This document shows, piece by piece, positions 26,279-35,802 of a stretch of DNA of 64,000 bases (position 1 is the first letter of the stretch; every line of letters begins with the position of its first letter). The position numbers were made by a program, and so were the translations under genes. This DNA is from Flavobacterium sp. Its GTDB lineage: Bacteria; Bacteroidota; Bacteroidia; Flavobacteriales; Flavobacteriaceae. The DNA lies in NCBI RefSeq assembly GCF_025352015.1, contig NZ_JANXUG010000088.1, positions 1 to 64,000 of the forward strand. Direction: 5' to 3'. The notes beneath the pieces were generated by a model. The model was given only the letters and a program-made list of their open reading frames with translations, was not told the DNA's origin and searched no databases.

Positions 26279-28952
26279 GTCTAGAAGTTATTAAATTACG
26301 AATCAAAATTTTGGCAACATTCTCCAATGCACCAGTAATCCCATCTGCATTTTTCCCTTTTCCTGAAGCAAAAAAGGATTGTCCGCCTCCATTCCCATCA
26401 ATATATTGTCCTAATTCTTTGATTACCACACTTGCGTTTAAAGCTTTACTTTCAACTAATTCTTTTGAAATATAACAATGAATATTAGGCAACCCATCTT
26501 CAATTGAAGCTAAAACGACGAATGAATTTGGTTTTGCGTTTCCTAATGCTTGCGTTAAGTCTTTGGTAGCACTCATAGATAAATCCACTTGTTTTGCTAA
26601 AAAATTAACACCATTTATATCTTTAAATTCTGCAACTAAATTATTTTTTAATACTTCAATGTTTTCTTTTACTAGTTGTTCAATTTGCTTTTTGAATTTT
26701 AAATTATCCTCCTGCAAAGAAACCACTGCTTTCAGCGTGTCTTGTGGATTTTTCAAAGTTTCTTTAATTTCCGCTAAAGTACTTTCTTGATTTTTGTAGA
26801 AATCTTTCACCGCATCGCCAGTTATGGCTTCAATACGACGAATTCCTGCAGCAACTGCTCCTTCAGAAATAATTTTGAAATGCCAAATTTCCGATGTGTT
26901 TTTAACATGAATTCCACCACAAAGTTCTTTGCTTTCGCCAAATTCAATCATACGAACTGAATCACCATATTTTTCTCCAAACAAAGCCATGGCACCTTTA
27001 TCCAATGCTTCTTTAATTGGAATATTTCTATGTTCTACTAACTTTAATTGTGCTTCGATTTGAGCATTTACACTAGTTTCTACTTGGCGTAATTCGTCAT
27101 CGGAAACTTTAGAAAAATGCGAAAAGTCAAAACGTAAATAATTTGGGTTCACTAAAGAACCTTTTTGCTCCACATGCGTTCCAAGAATGGTTCTCAAAGC
27201 CAAATGCATCAAGTGTGTAGCCGAGTGATTTTTGGATGTTGACGTTCTTAAATCAGTGTTTACTTTGGCTATAAAGGTTTGGTTTAAATCTTCTGGTAAA
27301 TTTTTAGCAAAATGAATAATCAAATTATTCTCTTTTTTAGTGTCAATTATTTCTATTTCTTCTTTTTGACTTTCGACTTTCGACTTTCGACTTATTAAAG
27401 TTCCTTTATCGCCAACTTGTCCACCACCTTCTGGATAAAATGGTGTGTTGTCTAAAACAATTTGATATAAAATTCCGTCTTTTTTAGAATCTACTTTACG
27501 AATTCTGGTGATTTTTACTTCGTTTTCAGTTTGGTCGTAACCCACGAATGTTTCTACATTTCCTGGAATTAAAACTTTCCAATCTTCGGTTGAAACTTCT
27601 GATGCCGCACGAGAACGCACTTTTTGTTTTTGTAATTCTGTTTCAAAATCGGATTCGTTATACGAAAATCCTTTTTCTTTCAGAATTAATGCCGTCAAAT
27701 CTTTTGGAAATCCGAACGTATCATACAATTCAAAAACTTTTGCTCCTGAAACTTCTTTTCCGTTAGTTTCTGCTACAACTTTATCTAATAATTGCAAACC
27801 TAAATCTAAAGTTCTTAAAAACGAAGCTTCTTCTTCACGAATTACATTAGTAACCAATTGTTGTTGCGATTTAATTTCTGGAAAAAATTCGCCCATTTGA
27901 TTTGCTAAAACTTCCACCAATTTATTGATAAACAGTTCTTTGGTATTTAAAAAAGTAAATCCGTAACGAATAGCACGGCGCAAAATTCTACGAATTACAT
28001 AACCAGCACCAGTATTGGAAGGTAATTGTCCGTCAGCAATAGCGAAAGCCACAGCACGAACGTGATCAACAATTACACGGATTGCAATATTGGTTTTCTC
28101 CTCGACTTCGCAAGGAGTGACAGTATTCGGTAAATATTTGAAACCCGTAATTTGTTCTACTTTCTCAATTAATGGCGTAAAAACATCGGTATCATAATTG
28201 GAAGTCACATTTTGCATTGCCATACACAAACGCTCAAATCCCATTCCGGTATCAACGTGCTGCGCTGGTAATTTTTCTAAACTTCCATCGGCTTTTCTGT
28301 TGAATTCCATGAAAACATTGTTCCAAATTTCAACTACTTGCGGATGATCGGCATTTACTAAATCTCGTCCTGAAACTGCTGTTCTTTCTTCATCGGAACG
28401 AATATCAATATGAATTTCGGAACATGGACCACACGGACCTTGATCGCCCATTTCCCAAAAATTATCTTTTTTATTTCCAAGAATAATTCGGTCTTCAGGA
28501 ACATATTGCTTCCAAATATTGAATGCTTCTTGGTCGAAAGGAACATTTTCGGCTGGATTGCCTTCAAAAACCGAAACATATAAACGGTCTTTGTCTAACT
28601 TTAAAACTTCGGTTAAGAATTCCCAAGCCCAATCCAATGCTTCTTTTTTGAAATAATCGCCAAACGACCAATTTCCTAACATTTCAAACATGGTATGATG
28701 ATACGTATCAAAACCAACATCTTCCAAATCATTGTGTTTTCCTGAAACACGAAGGCATTTTTGAGTATCGGCAATTCGTTTACTTTTTGGAACTGCGTTA
28801 CCTAAAAAGTATTCTTTGAACTGCGCCATCCCCGAGTTGTTGAACATCAAGGTTGAATCATCTTTTAAAACGATTGGCGCGGAAGGAACAATTAAATGTC
28901 CTTTGCTTTCAAAGAAATTAAGATATGCTTTTCGAATGTCTTTTGATTTCAT
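26259..28952 (-). CDS. alaS: Alanyl-tRNA synthetase
   Basis: 897 residues; charges tRNA-Ala. The class II catalytic core starts [19 protein letters not shown] with motifs [18 protein letters not shown] and [16 protein letters not shown]. The editing domain has the zinc-type [12 protein letters not shown] and CGGIHVKNT. The C-terminal region ends in the expected [20 protein letters not shown]. Three oddities: a heptanucleotide repeat coding SRKSKVESQ in the editing region, a dispersed-repeat-like piece coding VTPCEVEE, and a C-terminal tail (SRLPPNSV) read from the IS-end-like hairpin. All keep the frame open. Confidence 0.96.
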   Translation of the reverse strand: MKSKDIRKAYLNFFESKGHLIVPSAPIVLKDDSTLMFNNSGMAQFKEYFLGNAVPKSKRIADTQKCLRVSGKHNDLEDVGFDTYHHTMFEMLGNWSFGDYFKKEALDWAWEFLTEVLKLDKDRLYVSVFEGNPAENVPFDQEAFNIWKQYVPEDRIILGNKKDNFWEMGDQGPCGPCSEIHIDIRSDEERTAVSGRDLVNADHPQVVEIWNNVFMEFNRKADGSLEKLPAQHVDTGMGFERLCMAMQNVTSNYDTDVFTPLIEKVEQITGFKYLPNTVTPCEVEEKTNIAIRVIVDHVRAVAFAIADGQLPSNTGAGYVIRRILRRAIRYGFTFLNTKELFINKLVEVLANQMGEFFPEIKSQQQLVTNVIREEEASFLRTLDLGLQLLDKVVAETNGKEVSGAKVFELYDTFGFPKDLTALILKEKGFSYNESDFETELQKQKVRSRAASEVSTEDWKVLIPGNVETFVGYDQTENEVKITRIRKVDSKKDGILYQIVLDNTPFYPEGGGQVGDKGTLISRKSKVESQKEEIEIIDTKKENNLIIHFAKNLPEDLNQTFIAKVNTDLRTSTSKNHSATHLMHLALRTILGTHVEQKGSLVNPNYLRFDFSHFSKVSDDELRQVETSVNAQIEAQLKLVEHRNIPIKEALDKGAMALFGEKYGDSVRMIEFGESKELCGGIHVKNTSEIWHFKIISEGAVAAGIRRIEAITGDAVKDFYKNQESTLAEIKETLKNPQDTLKAVVSLQEDNLKFKKQIEQLVKENIEVLKNNLVAEFKDINGVNFLAKQVDLSMSATKDLTQALGNAKPNSFVVLASIEDGLPNIHCYISKELVESKALNASVVIKELGQYIDGNGGGQSFFASGKGKNADGITGALENVAKILIRNLITSRLPPNSV
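27368..27395. repeat. Heptanucleotide repeat (GACTTTC) inside alaS
   Basis: Three exact GACTTTC units followed by GACTTAT, in the coding sequence of the essential alaS gene. Only changes of three units (21 bp) would preserve the frame. Confidence 0.8.
28099..28122. repeat. Dispersed repeat fragment inside alaS
   Basis: Minus strand reads TGTCACTCC then six variable bases then AGTCGAGGA. The same pattern occurs between genes at 45,643-45,667 (TGTCACTCC..., AGTCGAGGAG). The GTCACTCC/AGTCGAGGAG form recalls a widespread Bacteroidota dispersed repeat. It codes for [10 protein letters not shown] in AlaS. Confidence 0.5.
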
Positions 28953-28963
28953 TTTTATATTTA

Positions 28964-29043
28964 TTCGGTTGTGTGGTTATTTGTTGATTTGGATATTTTG
29001 GTATGTTCATGATTTTTCTATTTCAAATAACCACATAACCAAA
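28964..29043. repeat. Long imperfect inverted repeat upstream of alaS
   Basis: Arms 28,964-28,983 and 29,024-29,043 pair over 20 bases with two mismatches (core GTGGTTATTTG / CAAATAACCAC), with a 40-nt loop. Position is between the divergent alaS and M23 peptidase genes, so it could be a dispersed element or a structured leader of alaS. Confidence 0.55.
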
Positions 29044-29166
29044 TACATTTCTTAAAAAAAATTAAAAGAATTTGAAACAAGTTCAGATTGAATTGAAACA
29101 TTTGTTAAATTTGTTCGTATAACCATCGTTTGATAAAAACTTCACAAAAATAGTATAAAATAAAAA

Positions 29167-30147
29167 ATGGCGAAGAAAGTAAAGTATTATTTCGATACCG
29201 AAAGTTTAGCTTATCGCAAAATAAATCCAAAACTATCAAAAAAATTGGGATATTTTGGTTTGTTTTTGCTTGCTTCTGCTCTTTTTGGGTTTTTATGTTT
29301 TGTGGCTTTACTGAACACTTCGCTTTTAGACACCCCAAAAGACCGCTTGCAAGCTCGTGAAATTGAAACTATGAAATTGCGTTACGCCATTTTGAATAAA
29401 AAAATGGACGAAGTAGATGATGTATTAAGCGAAGTTGCCGATAGAGATAATAATGTGTACAGAGCGTATTTTAACACCTCGCCTATACCAAAGGAACAAC
29501 GAAAAGCAGGTTTTGGCGGAGTAAATCGATACAAAGAATTAGAAGGATTTAATAACTCCGAACTGGTTATTACTACTTCTAAACGAGTAGATATTATTTC
29601 TAAAGAATTAGCGATTCAATCCAAATCATTGGATGAAATATTGAAGTTAGCTAAAGAAAAAAACAAACTGTTGGCAGCTATTCCAGCCATTCAACCGGTA
29701 AAAAATGAGCAGCTAAAACGTATTGCTTCGGGCTTCGGCTACCGTAGCGATCCTTTTACAAAAGTTAGAAAAATGCATGAAGGAATGGACTTTACCGCCG
29801 CAACTGGCACTCCTATATTTGCTACCGGTGACGGAGTTGTGGTAAGTGCGGACAATTCAAAATCGGGTTATGGAAATCATATTGAAATTAGTCATGGTTT
29901 TGGATATTTGACTTTGTACGGGCATTTGAGCAAATATAATTGCAGGGCTGGTCAACGTGTAAAGCGTGGTGATGTAGTTGGCTATGTGGGAAGTACCGGA
30001 AGAAGTGAAGCGCCGCATTTGCATTATGAAGTGCATAAAGATGGAAAAGTGGTGAACCCCATAAATTTTTATTACGGAAATATTTCGGCAGCCGAATATA
30101 CTGCCATTTCAAAAGTGGCAAATCAAGAAAATCAATCGCTAGATTAA
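29167..30147 (+). CDS. M23 family (LytM-type) peptidoglycan endopeptidase
   Basis: 326 residues. Cytoplasmic N-terminal ~30 residues, one membrane helix (LGYFGLFLLASALFGFLCFVALL), a coiled-coil periplasmic stem, then an M23 domain from about 185. The zinc site is complete: HEGMD (His204, Asp208) and HLH (His284, His286), with the family's SGFGYR and GYVGSTGRSEAPHLHYEV blocks. It probably cleaves peptidoglycan cross-links during growth. The last codons and stop fall in a 7-bp tandem repeat. The MerR gene follows after 65 bases. Confidence 0.94.
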   Translation: MAKKVKYYFDTESLAYRKINPKLSKKLGYFGLFLLASALFGFLCFVALLNTSLLDTPKDRLQAREIETMKLRYAILNKKMDEVDDVLSEVADRDNNVYRAYFNTSPIPKEQRKAGFGGVNRYKELEGFNNSELVITTSKRVDIISKELAIQSKSLDEILKLAKEKNKLLAAIPAIQPVKNEQLKRIASGFGYRSDPFTKVRKMHEGMDFTAATGTPIFATGDGVVVSADNSKSGYGNHIEISHGFGYLTLYGHLSKYNCRAGQRVKRGDVVGYVGSTGRSEAPHLHYEVHKDGKVVNPINFYYGNISAAEYTAISKVANQENQSLD

Positions 30148-30196
30148 CGATTTAAGATTAACGATTTAAGATTGATGAATTTTGATTTTTGAATAA
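30141..30196. repeat. 7-bp-period tandem repeat
   Basis: Eight heptamers starting agattaa, cgattta, agattaa, cgattta, agattga and then more divergent units. It covers the stop codon of the M23 gene and most of the gap to the MerR gene. Confidence 0.75.
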
Positions 30197-30212
30197 CTAA
30201 AGCACACGAAAA

Positions 30213-30545
30213 ATGCAGATAGAATTAAAAGCAGATAAAAGATATTACAGCATTGGAGAAGTTTCTAAAGCTTTCAAGGTGAACACCTCTTTAATTCGTT
30301 TTTGGGATAAAGAATTTGAAATTTTGAAGCCCAAAAAAAATGCGAAAGGCAACAGAATGTTCACCCCAGAAGATGTGAAAAATTTGCAATTAATTTATCA
30401 TTTGGTCAAAGAACGAGGCTTTACATTGGAAGGCGCGAAAACACATCTCAAAGAAGGGCAAAAGAAAACCTTGGATAAGTATGAAATTATTAGCAAACTA
30501 GAAGGGGTTAAGATGCAGTTATTACAAATTAAGAATCAATTATAA
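30213..30545 (+). CDS. MerR-family transcriptional regulator
   Basis: 110 residues. The N-terminal winged helix has YYSIGEVSKAFKVNTSLIRFWDKEFEILKPKKNAKGNRMFTPEDV, followed by a single dimerisation helix. There is no effector domain or cysteine pair, so it is a short MerR type. Between the M23 peptidase and LemA genes in an arrangement common in Flavobacteria; its target is unknown. Confidence 0.92.
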   Translation: MQIELKADKRYYSIGEVSKAFKVNTSLIRFWDKEFEILKPKKNAKGNRMFTPEDVKNLQLIYHLVKERGFTLEGAKTHLKEGQKKTLDKYEIISKLEGVKMQLLQIKNQL

Positions 30546-30586
30546 AAACTAAAAAAATAATAAAACAAACTTTAAATTAAACAAAC

Positions 30587-31171
30587 ATGGATTTTAAAAA
30601 ATTTTTACCTTGGATTATTGGAATTGGATTAATCTTGATGATTGCTTTTTGGGTAGTTGGCATCAAAAACACTGGATTGCAAAAAAATCAAGCCGTGAAT
30701 AAAGAATGGGGGAATGTTCAAACTACTTATCAAAGAAGAAATGATTTGATTGGCAACTTGGTAAACACGGTAAAAGGTGCGGCCGACTTTGAAAAAAGCA
30801 CTTTAACAGCGGTCATAGAAGCTCGTGCAAAAGCAACATCTATCACTATCGACCCAAGCAATGTAACTCCACAGCAATTAGCAGCATTTAATTCGGCACA
30901 ATCAGGAGTGTCCTCCTCTTTATCAAAATTATTAGTTTCGGTAGAACGCTATCCTGAATTAAAAGCTAACGAAAATTTCTTAAAATTGCAGGATGAATTA
31001 GCAAGTACAGAAAATCAAATTTTGACGGCAAGAACACGGTTTAACGAAGCAGTTCAAGACTACAACGGTTATGTATTGGCCATTCCGCAGAGCTGGTTCT
31101 TGAGCTACAAAGAAAAACCATACTTTGCAGCTGTTGAAGGCGCAGACAAACCTGTTCAAGTAAAATTCTAA
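30587..31171 (+). CDS. LemA family protein
   Basis: 194 residues: N-terminal membrane helix (WIIGIGLILMIAFWVVGI), then the four-helix LemA domain with NQAVNKEWGNVQTTYQRRNDLIGNLVNTVKG, ENFLKLQDELASTENQILTARTRFNEAV and YNGYVLAIPQSWF. Next to two TPM-domain genes, the usual LemA partners. Function is not established; proposals centre on envelope quality control. Confidence 0.94.
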   Translation: MDFKKFLPWIIGIGLILMIAFWVVGIKNTGLQKNQAVNKEWGNVQTTYQRRNDLIGNLVNTVKGAADFEKSTLTAVIEARAKATSITIDPSNVTPQQLAAFNSAQSGVSSSLSKLLVSVERYPELKANENFLKLQDELASTENQILTARTRFNEAVQDYNGYVLAIPQSWFLSYKEKPYFAAVEGADKPVQVKF

Positions 31172-31211
31172 AGATTCAACCTCTCCAAAAAGAGATTTAA
31201 AAAATAGAGCT

Positions 31212-31679
31212 ATGTCTAAAGTAGAAGCATTTTTAACTCGTGACGAGGAACAAGCTATTGTGGAAGCTATCGGTAAAGCCGAAAAAAATACTTCTGGCGA
31301 AATTAGAGTACATCTAGAAAATGGCTCGAGCCATAAAGACGAACAGTCGCAGCAATTTGCCATGTCGCCTTTAGAAAGAGCTGTGGAGGTTTTTCATCAA
31401 CTTGATATGGAAAAAACCCATGAGCGTAATGGTGTCATTATATACGTAGCGGTAAGCAGCAAACAATTTGCTATTTATGGCGATAAAGGAATTCACGATA
31501 AAGTAGCAGATACTTTTTGGGATTCAGCTAAAGAAGTGATGTTATCCCATTTTAAAAATGGTAATTTCAAACAAGGTTTGATTGAAGGCATTTTAAAAGC
31601 TGGTGATCAACTTCAAAAATATTTTCCTCATCAAGAAGACGATACCAACGAACTTTCTAACGAAATATCAAAAGGATAA
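31212..31679 (+). CDS. TPM domain protein (cytoplasmic type)
   Basis: 155 residues with a TPM (YgcG/Psb32-like) domain: FLTRDEEQAIVEAIGKAEKNTSGEIRVHLE, NGVIIYVAVSSKQFAIYGDKGIHDKV and FKQGLIEGILKAGDQLQKYFP. No signal peptide or membrane helix, unlike the next gene. Second member of the LemA-TPM-TPM operon, 40 bases after lemA and 3 bases before the next. Confidence 0.9.
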   Translation: MSKVEAFLTRDEEQAIVEAIGKAEKNTSGEIRVHLENGSSHKDEQSQQFAMSPLERAVEVFHQLDMEKTHERNGVIIYVAVSSKQFAIYGDKGIHDKVADTFWDSAKEVMLSHFKNGNFKQGLIEGILKAGDQLQKYFPHQEDDTNELSNEISKG

Positions 31680-31682
31680 ATT

Positions 31683-32543
31683 ATGGAAATTACGAAGTAC
31701 GAATTACAAATTACGACCCGACCAATCCATGCGAATAATTGGGAACGTACTGGAAAAAATTCTAAAAGAGTTTCTAAAATCCTCTTTTTTATGGTTGGAC
31801 TCTTTAGTAGTTATTTGAGTTTTGCTCAATTTGAAATCCCTATAAAACCTGATATACAAACTTCTGTATATGATTATGCCAATGTATTGAGCGCGCAGGA
31901 AAAAACACAATTAGAAGAAAAACTAATTCGCTACTCTGATAGTACGTCAACACAAATTGTGATCATAACTATACAAAGTTTAAAAGGCGAAGATATTGGT
32001 CTTTTGGCTCCCAAATGGGGACAGAAATGGGGAATTGGCGGCAGTAAAGAAAACGATAATGGTGTGGTGGTTCTTTTGGCTAAAGCGGAACACAAAATAT
32101 GGATTGCGCCTGGCTACGGTCTTGAAGATAGATTAACCGCCGGAATTGGTGGCGAAATCAGTAGAAACATTATCATTCCCGAATTTAAAGCTGGAAGCTA
32201 TTATAACGGTCTAGACAAAGGAGCTGATGCACTTTTTGATGTTTTTAAAGGAAAATACAAAGGCGAAAGAAAGCAAACCAATAAAGGTGGAACCTTTCCC
32301 ATAATTCCGATAATCATCATTTTTGTTGTTTTATTTATTATAATCATCAAAAACAGAAATAGTGGCGGAGGAAACTCTGGCGGTGGCGGAATGGGATTGG
32401 CTGATATTATTTTGTTGAGCAGCCTTGGTCGTGGTGGTTTTGGTGGTGGCGGTTTTGGTGGTGGTTCTTCTGGAGGTGGCGGTTTTGGAGGCGGTTTTGG
32501 CGGCGGAGGATTCTCCGGCGGTGGTTCTGGCGGAAGTTGGTAA
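31683..32543 (+). CDS. TPM domain membrane protein with glycine-rich tail (YgcG family)
   Basis: 286 residues as called. TPM domain near 55-180 (VYDYANVLSAQEKTQLEEKLIRYSDST, RSLKGEDI-like core, GVVVLLAKAEHKIWIAPGYGLED), one membrane helix (IIPIIIIFVVLFIIIIKN) and a GGGFGGG-rich C-terminus. The first ~32 residues are atypical: they are coded by a 7-bp repeat and precede the real signal-peptide core (KILFFMVGLFSSYLSFAQ). An internal Met37 (31,791) is an alternative start but would remove the basic n-region, so I keep the upstream ATG. Confidence 0.88.
   Translation: MEITKYELQITTRPIHANNWERTGKNSKRVSKILFFMVGLFSSYLSFAQFEIPIKPDIQTSVYDYANVLSAQEKTQLEEKLIRYSDSTSTQIVIITIQSLKGEDIGLLAPKWGQKWGIGGSKENDNGVVVLLAKAEHKIWIAPGYGLEDRLTAGIGGEISRNIIIPEFKAGSYYNGLDKGADALFDVFKGKYKGERKQTNKGGTFPIIPIIIIFVVLFIIIIKNRNSGGGNSGGGGMGLADIILLSSLGRGGFGGGGFGGGSSGGGGFGGGFGGGGFSGGGSGGSW
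31687..31714. repeat. 7-bp tandem repeat at the start of the TPM gene
   Basis: Units aaattac, gaagtac, gaattac, aaattac, immediately after the ATG. Confidence 0.7.
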
Positions 32544-32590
32544 AATGCTAATCTTAAATAAATAAAAAAGATAATTATGATCGAGCTTTT

Positions 32591-33901
32591 TTATTTCTCT
32601 CTAATGTAAATATCTATCGGCACTCCCGAAAAATCCCAGTGTTCGCGTATTTTATTTTCCAAGAAACGTTTATAGGCTTCTTGAACATACTGTGGTAAAT
32701 TGGCAAAAAACACAAACTGTGGTGTGGGTGTTGGCAATTGCATACAATATTTTATCTTCACATATTTTCCTTTCAAGGCGGGGGGAGGAAAAGCTTCTAT
32801 CAACTTCAACATATAGTCGTTGAACTTGGAAGTTTGAATGCGTTGTTTTCGGTTTTCAAATACTTTTACCGTTTCTTCCAAGGCTTTCAACAACCGTTGT
32901 TTGGTTAATGCTGATACAAAAAGAATCGGCACATCGGTAAATGGTTTTAATTCTTCTCTTATTTTAGCCTCATAATCGCGGGTTGACATGGTGTCTTTTT
33001 CGATTAAATCCCATTTGTTGACCAAAATGATAATCCCTTTTCGGTTCTTTTCGGCAAGCCAAAAAATACTTTGATCTTGTCCTTCAAACCCGCGCGTAGC
33101 GTCAATCAATAATATTATCACATCCGAATGCTCGATAGCGCGCACGGAACGCATCACGGAATAGAATTCTAAATCTTCTTTTACTTTAGCTTTTCTGCGA
33201 ATTCCGGCAGTGTCTACCAAGTTAAATTCAAAACCAAAACGGTTGTATTTGGTATCTATAGCATCGCGAGTTGTTCCTGCAATATCGGTAACAATGTATC
33301 TATCTTCTCCAATCAAAGCATTGATAAACGACGATTTTCCAGCATTGGGACGACCCACAACGCAAAACCGAGGCAAGGCAGCTTCTTCTTCGGTTACTTC
33401 GGGCAATTCCGGTAAAACTTCTACTAGTTTGTCTAGCAAATCTCCTGTTCCGCTGCCGCTGATACTGGCAATGGTAAAATATTCCCCAAGACCCAGATTG
33501 TAAAACTCGATAGCATCTTTTTCGCGCATCGCATTGTCCACTTTATTAACCGCTAATAATATGGGTTTTGTTACCTTACGCAGTAATTTAGCTACTTCGG
33601 CATCCATTGGCGTAATTCCTTCTTCAACGTCAACCACAAAAATAATCGCATCGGCTTCATCAATAGCCAATTCAACCTGCCGGCGAATTTCTGCTTCAAA
33701 AACATCGTCTGAACCTTTGATATAACCACCTGTATCTATTACGGAAAACTCTTTTCCGTTCCATTCGCTTTTTCCATAATTTCTGTCACGTGTAACACCA
33801 CTCACCGAGTCAACAATAGCCTCTCTTCTTTGAATTAGTCGATTAAAAAAAGTAGATTTACCTACGTTTGGTCTTCCTACTATGGCTACAATATTGTTCA
33901 T
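32591..33901 (-). CDS. der: GTPase Der (EngA)
   Basis: 436 residues, ribosome-assembly GTPase (50S maturation). Two tandem G domains: the first has [14 protein letters not shown] near residue 8 and DTGG, the second [14 protein letters not shown] near 183, DTAGI and NKWD. The C-terminal KH-like domain ends [11 protein letters not shown]. It is convergent with the TPM gene. The neighbouring era gene codes for another ribosome GTPase. Confidence 0.97.
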   Translation of the reverse strand: MNNIVAIVGRPNVGKSTFFNRLIQRREAIVDSVSGVTRDRNYGKSEWNGKEFSVIDTGGYIKGSDDVFEAEIRRQVELAIDEADAIIFVVDVEEGITPMDAEVAKLLRKVTKPILLAVNKVDNAMREKDAIEFYNLGLGEYFTIASISGSGTGDLLDKLVEVLPELPEVTEEEAALPRFCVVGRPNAGKSSFINALIGEDRYIVTDIAGTTRDAIDTKYNRFGFEFNLVDTAGIRRKAKVKEDLEFYSVMRSVRAIEHSDVIILLIDATRGFEGQDQSIFWLAEKNRKGIIILVNKWDLIEKDTMSTRDYEAKIREELKPFTDVPILFVSALTKQRLLKALEETVKVFENRKQRIQTSKFNDYMLKLIEAFPPPALKGKYVKIKYCMQLPTPTPQFVFFANLPQYVQEAYKRFLENKIREHWDFSGVPIDIYIREK

Positions 33902-34012
33902 TTTTATTTTTGATATTAGATTTCAACTATAAGTGAGATGAAATAAATCTTGAGCATAATAAGTGTTATCTTCTTGATTATGGCTGAATTTTTTTTGCAA
34001 AAGTACGGTTTT

Positions 34013-34047
34013 AGATTTAAGATTAATGATTAACGATTTATGATTCC
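34013..34047. repeat. 7-bp-period tandem repeat between der and era
   Basis: Units agattta, agattaa, tgattaa, cgattta, tgattcc. Very close in sequence to the copy at 30,141-30,196. Confidence 0.75.
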
Positions 34048-34098
34048 CTAATTTTAGGAACATCAGGAACTTAAAATCGTTATTCGATTAGAAACCAT

Positions 34099-34983
34099 CT
34101 ATTTTTGATTGTATCCAAAACGGCGCAATTGATAAGCATTGCTTCTCCAGTCTTTGTTGACTTTTACATACAATTCGATGTGAATTTGTTTGCCAAAGAA
34201 CTTTTCTAAATCTATGCGCGATTGCATTCCTACTTTTTTTAAAGCAGCACCTTTGTGACCAATAATAATTCCTTTTTGAGTATCCCTTTCGACCATTATA
34301 ACGGAACGAATGCGAATAATTTTTTCATCCTCCAAAAATTCTTCTGTTTCAATTTCTACAGCGTATGGGATTTCTTTATCGTAATTGAGCAAGATTTTTT
34401 CACGAATGGTTTCGTTGACAAAAAAACGTTCAGGTTTATCGGTCAATGCATCTTTTGGATAATAAGGTGGTGAAAATGGAAGCAATTCCATAATTCGAGC
34501 AAAAACTTCTTTTACATTAAAATTTTCTAAAGCCGAAATCGGATATATCTCGGCATTAGGTACTTTAGTTGTCCACAACGCGATTTGTTCTTCTAGTTGC
34601 TCTTGGTTTGATTTGTCGATTTTATTCAAAAGCAACAACACCGGAATTTGAGAATGAATAATTTTGGTAAAGAAATCTTCATCTTTAAGTTCCTTCTCAC
34701 CAATTTCGACCATATAAAGCAATACATCGGCATCTTCAAAAGCAGACTTCACAAAATCCATCATTGATTTTTGCATTTCGTAAGCTGGTTTGATTATTCC
34801 TGGCGTGTCTGATAAAATGACTTGAAAATCATCGCCATTTACAATCCCAAGGATTCGATGGCGTGTAGTTTGTGCTTTAGAAGTTATTATCGACAAGCGT
34901 TCCCCAACAAAAGCGTTCATTAAGGTTGATTTGCCCACGTTTGGGTTTCCTATAATATTGACAAAACCTGCTTTATGACTCAT
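34099..34983 (-). CDS. era: GTPase Era
   Basis: 294 residues; binds 16S rRNA and acts in 30S assembly. G1 GNPNVGKSTLMNAF near residue 12, G3 DTPG, G4 NKID, then a C-terminal KH domain with VERDTQKGIIIGHKGAALKKVG and the closing helix LRRFGY. Its start codon lies just past the terminator of the initiator tRNA. Confidence 0.97.
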   Translation of the reverse strand: MSHKAGFVNIIGNPNVGKSTLMNAFVGERLSIITSKAQTTRHRILGIVNGDDFQVILSDTPGIIKPAYEMQKSMMDFVKSAFEDADVLLYMVEIGEKELKDEDFFTKIIHSQIPVLLLLNKIDKSNQEQLEEQIALWTTKVPNAEIYPISALENFNVKEVFARIMELLPFSPPYYPKDALTDKPERFFVNETIREKILLNYDKEIPYAVEIETEEFLEDEKIIRIRSVIMVERDTQKGIIIGHKGAALKKVGMQSRIDLEKFFGKQIHIELYVKVNKDWRSNAYQLRRFGYNQK

Positions 34984-34995
34984 TTAAATTATAAT

Positions 34996-35032
34996 AAAAA
35001 AACCGAAAACTCAATTAGTGTTTTCGGTTTTT
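34996..35032 (-). terminator. Terminator of the tRNA-fMet transcript
   Basis: 13-bp stem AAAAACCGAAAAC (34,998-35,010) with GTTTTCGGTTTTT (35,020-35,032), followed on the minus strand by a T run. It starts 10 bases after the tRNA. Confidence 0.88.
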
Positions 35033-35041
35033 AGTTTCTAG

Positions 35042-35114
35042 TAGCGGGAACAGGACTCGAACCTGTGACCTTCGGGTTATGAGCCCGACGAGCTGCCTAC
35101 TGCTCTATCCCGCG
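35042..35114 (-). tRNA. Initiator tRNA-fMet (CAT anticodon)
   Basis: A 73-nt cloverleaf can be drawn: acceptor CGCGGGA/TCCCGCT, D-stem GAGC/GCTC, anticodon loop CTCATAA, T-loop TTCGAGT. The initiator identity rests on the three G:C pairs closing the anticodon loop (GGG/CCC) and an unpaired 1:72 position (C1 against T72). The CCA end is not encoded. Confidence 0.95.
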
Positions 35115-35126
35115 CTGTTTGAAGTG

Positions 35127-35156
35127 CAAATATACAACCAAAATCGACATACACAA
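35127..35156 (-). promoter_or_regulatory. Canonical Bacteroidota promoter of tRNA-fMet
   Basis: On the minus strand, TTG (35,154-35,156), 19 nt, then TATATTTG (35,127-35,134), 12 bases before the mature tRNA. It serves as an internal reference for the usual -33/-7 spacing in this genome. Confidence 0.8.
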
Positions 35157-35216
35157 CATATAAAAATAAAAAAATAATTTTTGAATGTCTTCTTATATAT
35201 ATCTCATGTAAAGAAC

Positions 35217-35224
35217 TACTTTTG
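35217..35224 (+). promoter_or_regulatory. -7 element of the J-domain/KTSC gene
   Basis: TACTTTTG matches TAnnTTTG, 41 nt upstream of the ATG at 35,266. Confidence 0.4.
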
Positions 35225-35265
35225 CAAAAAATTTAAAAACCTTTAAAGGTTTATATTCCAGCAAA

Positions 35266-35718
35266 ATGAATACAAAAAAAATTATCGAATACCGAACGTT
35301 ACTCGGTGTTACAAAAACAGCTACTTTAAAAGAGCTTAAAACCATTTACAGAAATTGCATGAAAGACATGCATCCTGATGCTATTTCAGAAGATGCTGAA
35401 CGAGAACTCGCCGAGGAGAAAAGTAAAGAAATTATTGCGGCCTATCATTTCTTGGTAAGCATTGCGCCTGAAACCTTGGATAAAGACAGAACCGAATATA
35501 CAAGAATCTCAACAAGTACCAACATTGCTGATTTTTATTATGAAAAAGGTGTGCTATACATTACTTTCTTGGATGGCAGTGCGTTTGAATATTTTGGTGT
35601 TTTAAGACCCATTTATATCAAAATGGTAAATGCGGAATCTCCCAGCCGTTTTGCGAGAAGACACATCTACAATGAATATATTTATAGAAGCACTTCAAAA
35701 TTAGTAGCAACTGAATAA
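35266..35718 (+). CDS. J-domain plus KTSC domain fusion protein
   Basis: 150 residues. The N-terminal ~65 residues look like a DnaJ domain: YRTLLGVTKTATLKELKTIYRNCMKDMHPD with the HPD loop, then a helix KEIIAAYHFLVS. Residues ~80-145 fit the KTSC domain: FYYEKGVLYITFLDGSAFEYFGVLRPIYIKMVNAESPSRFARRHI. The KTSC fold is linked to nucleic-acid or translation-related partners, and a J-domain would recruit DnaK. The function is not known. Single gene with its own promoter and terminator. Confidence 0.85.
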   Translation: MNTKKIIEYRTLLGVTKTATLKELKTIYRNCMKDMHPDAISEDAERELAEEKSKEIIAAYHFLVSIAPETLDKDRTEYTRISTSTNIADFYYEKGVLYITFLDGSAFEYFGVLRPIYIKMVNAESPSRFARRHIYNEYIYRSTSKLVATE

Positions 35719-35730
35719 TTTTTAAACATA

Positions 35731-35760
35731 AAAAAGGTCTTGATTTCTCAAGACCTTTTT
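35731..35760. terminator. Bidirectional terminator
   Basis: Stem AAAAAGGTCTTG (35,731-35,742) with CAAGACCTTTTT (35,749-35,760) between convergent genes. A and T runs on both sides serve both strands. Confidence 0.9.
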
Positions 35761-35802
35761 GACCTAACAAAAATTCAATTTTATAACAAAAAAAACAAAA
35801 AA

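Noticed and set aside
32544..32590. A-run/T-run with possible hairpin between the TPM gene and der
   Set aside because: Only the A and T runs pair; there is no GC-containing stem, so it is not called as a terminator.
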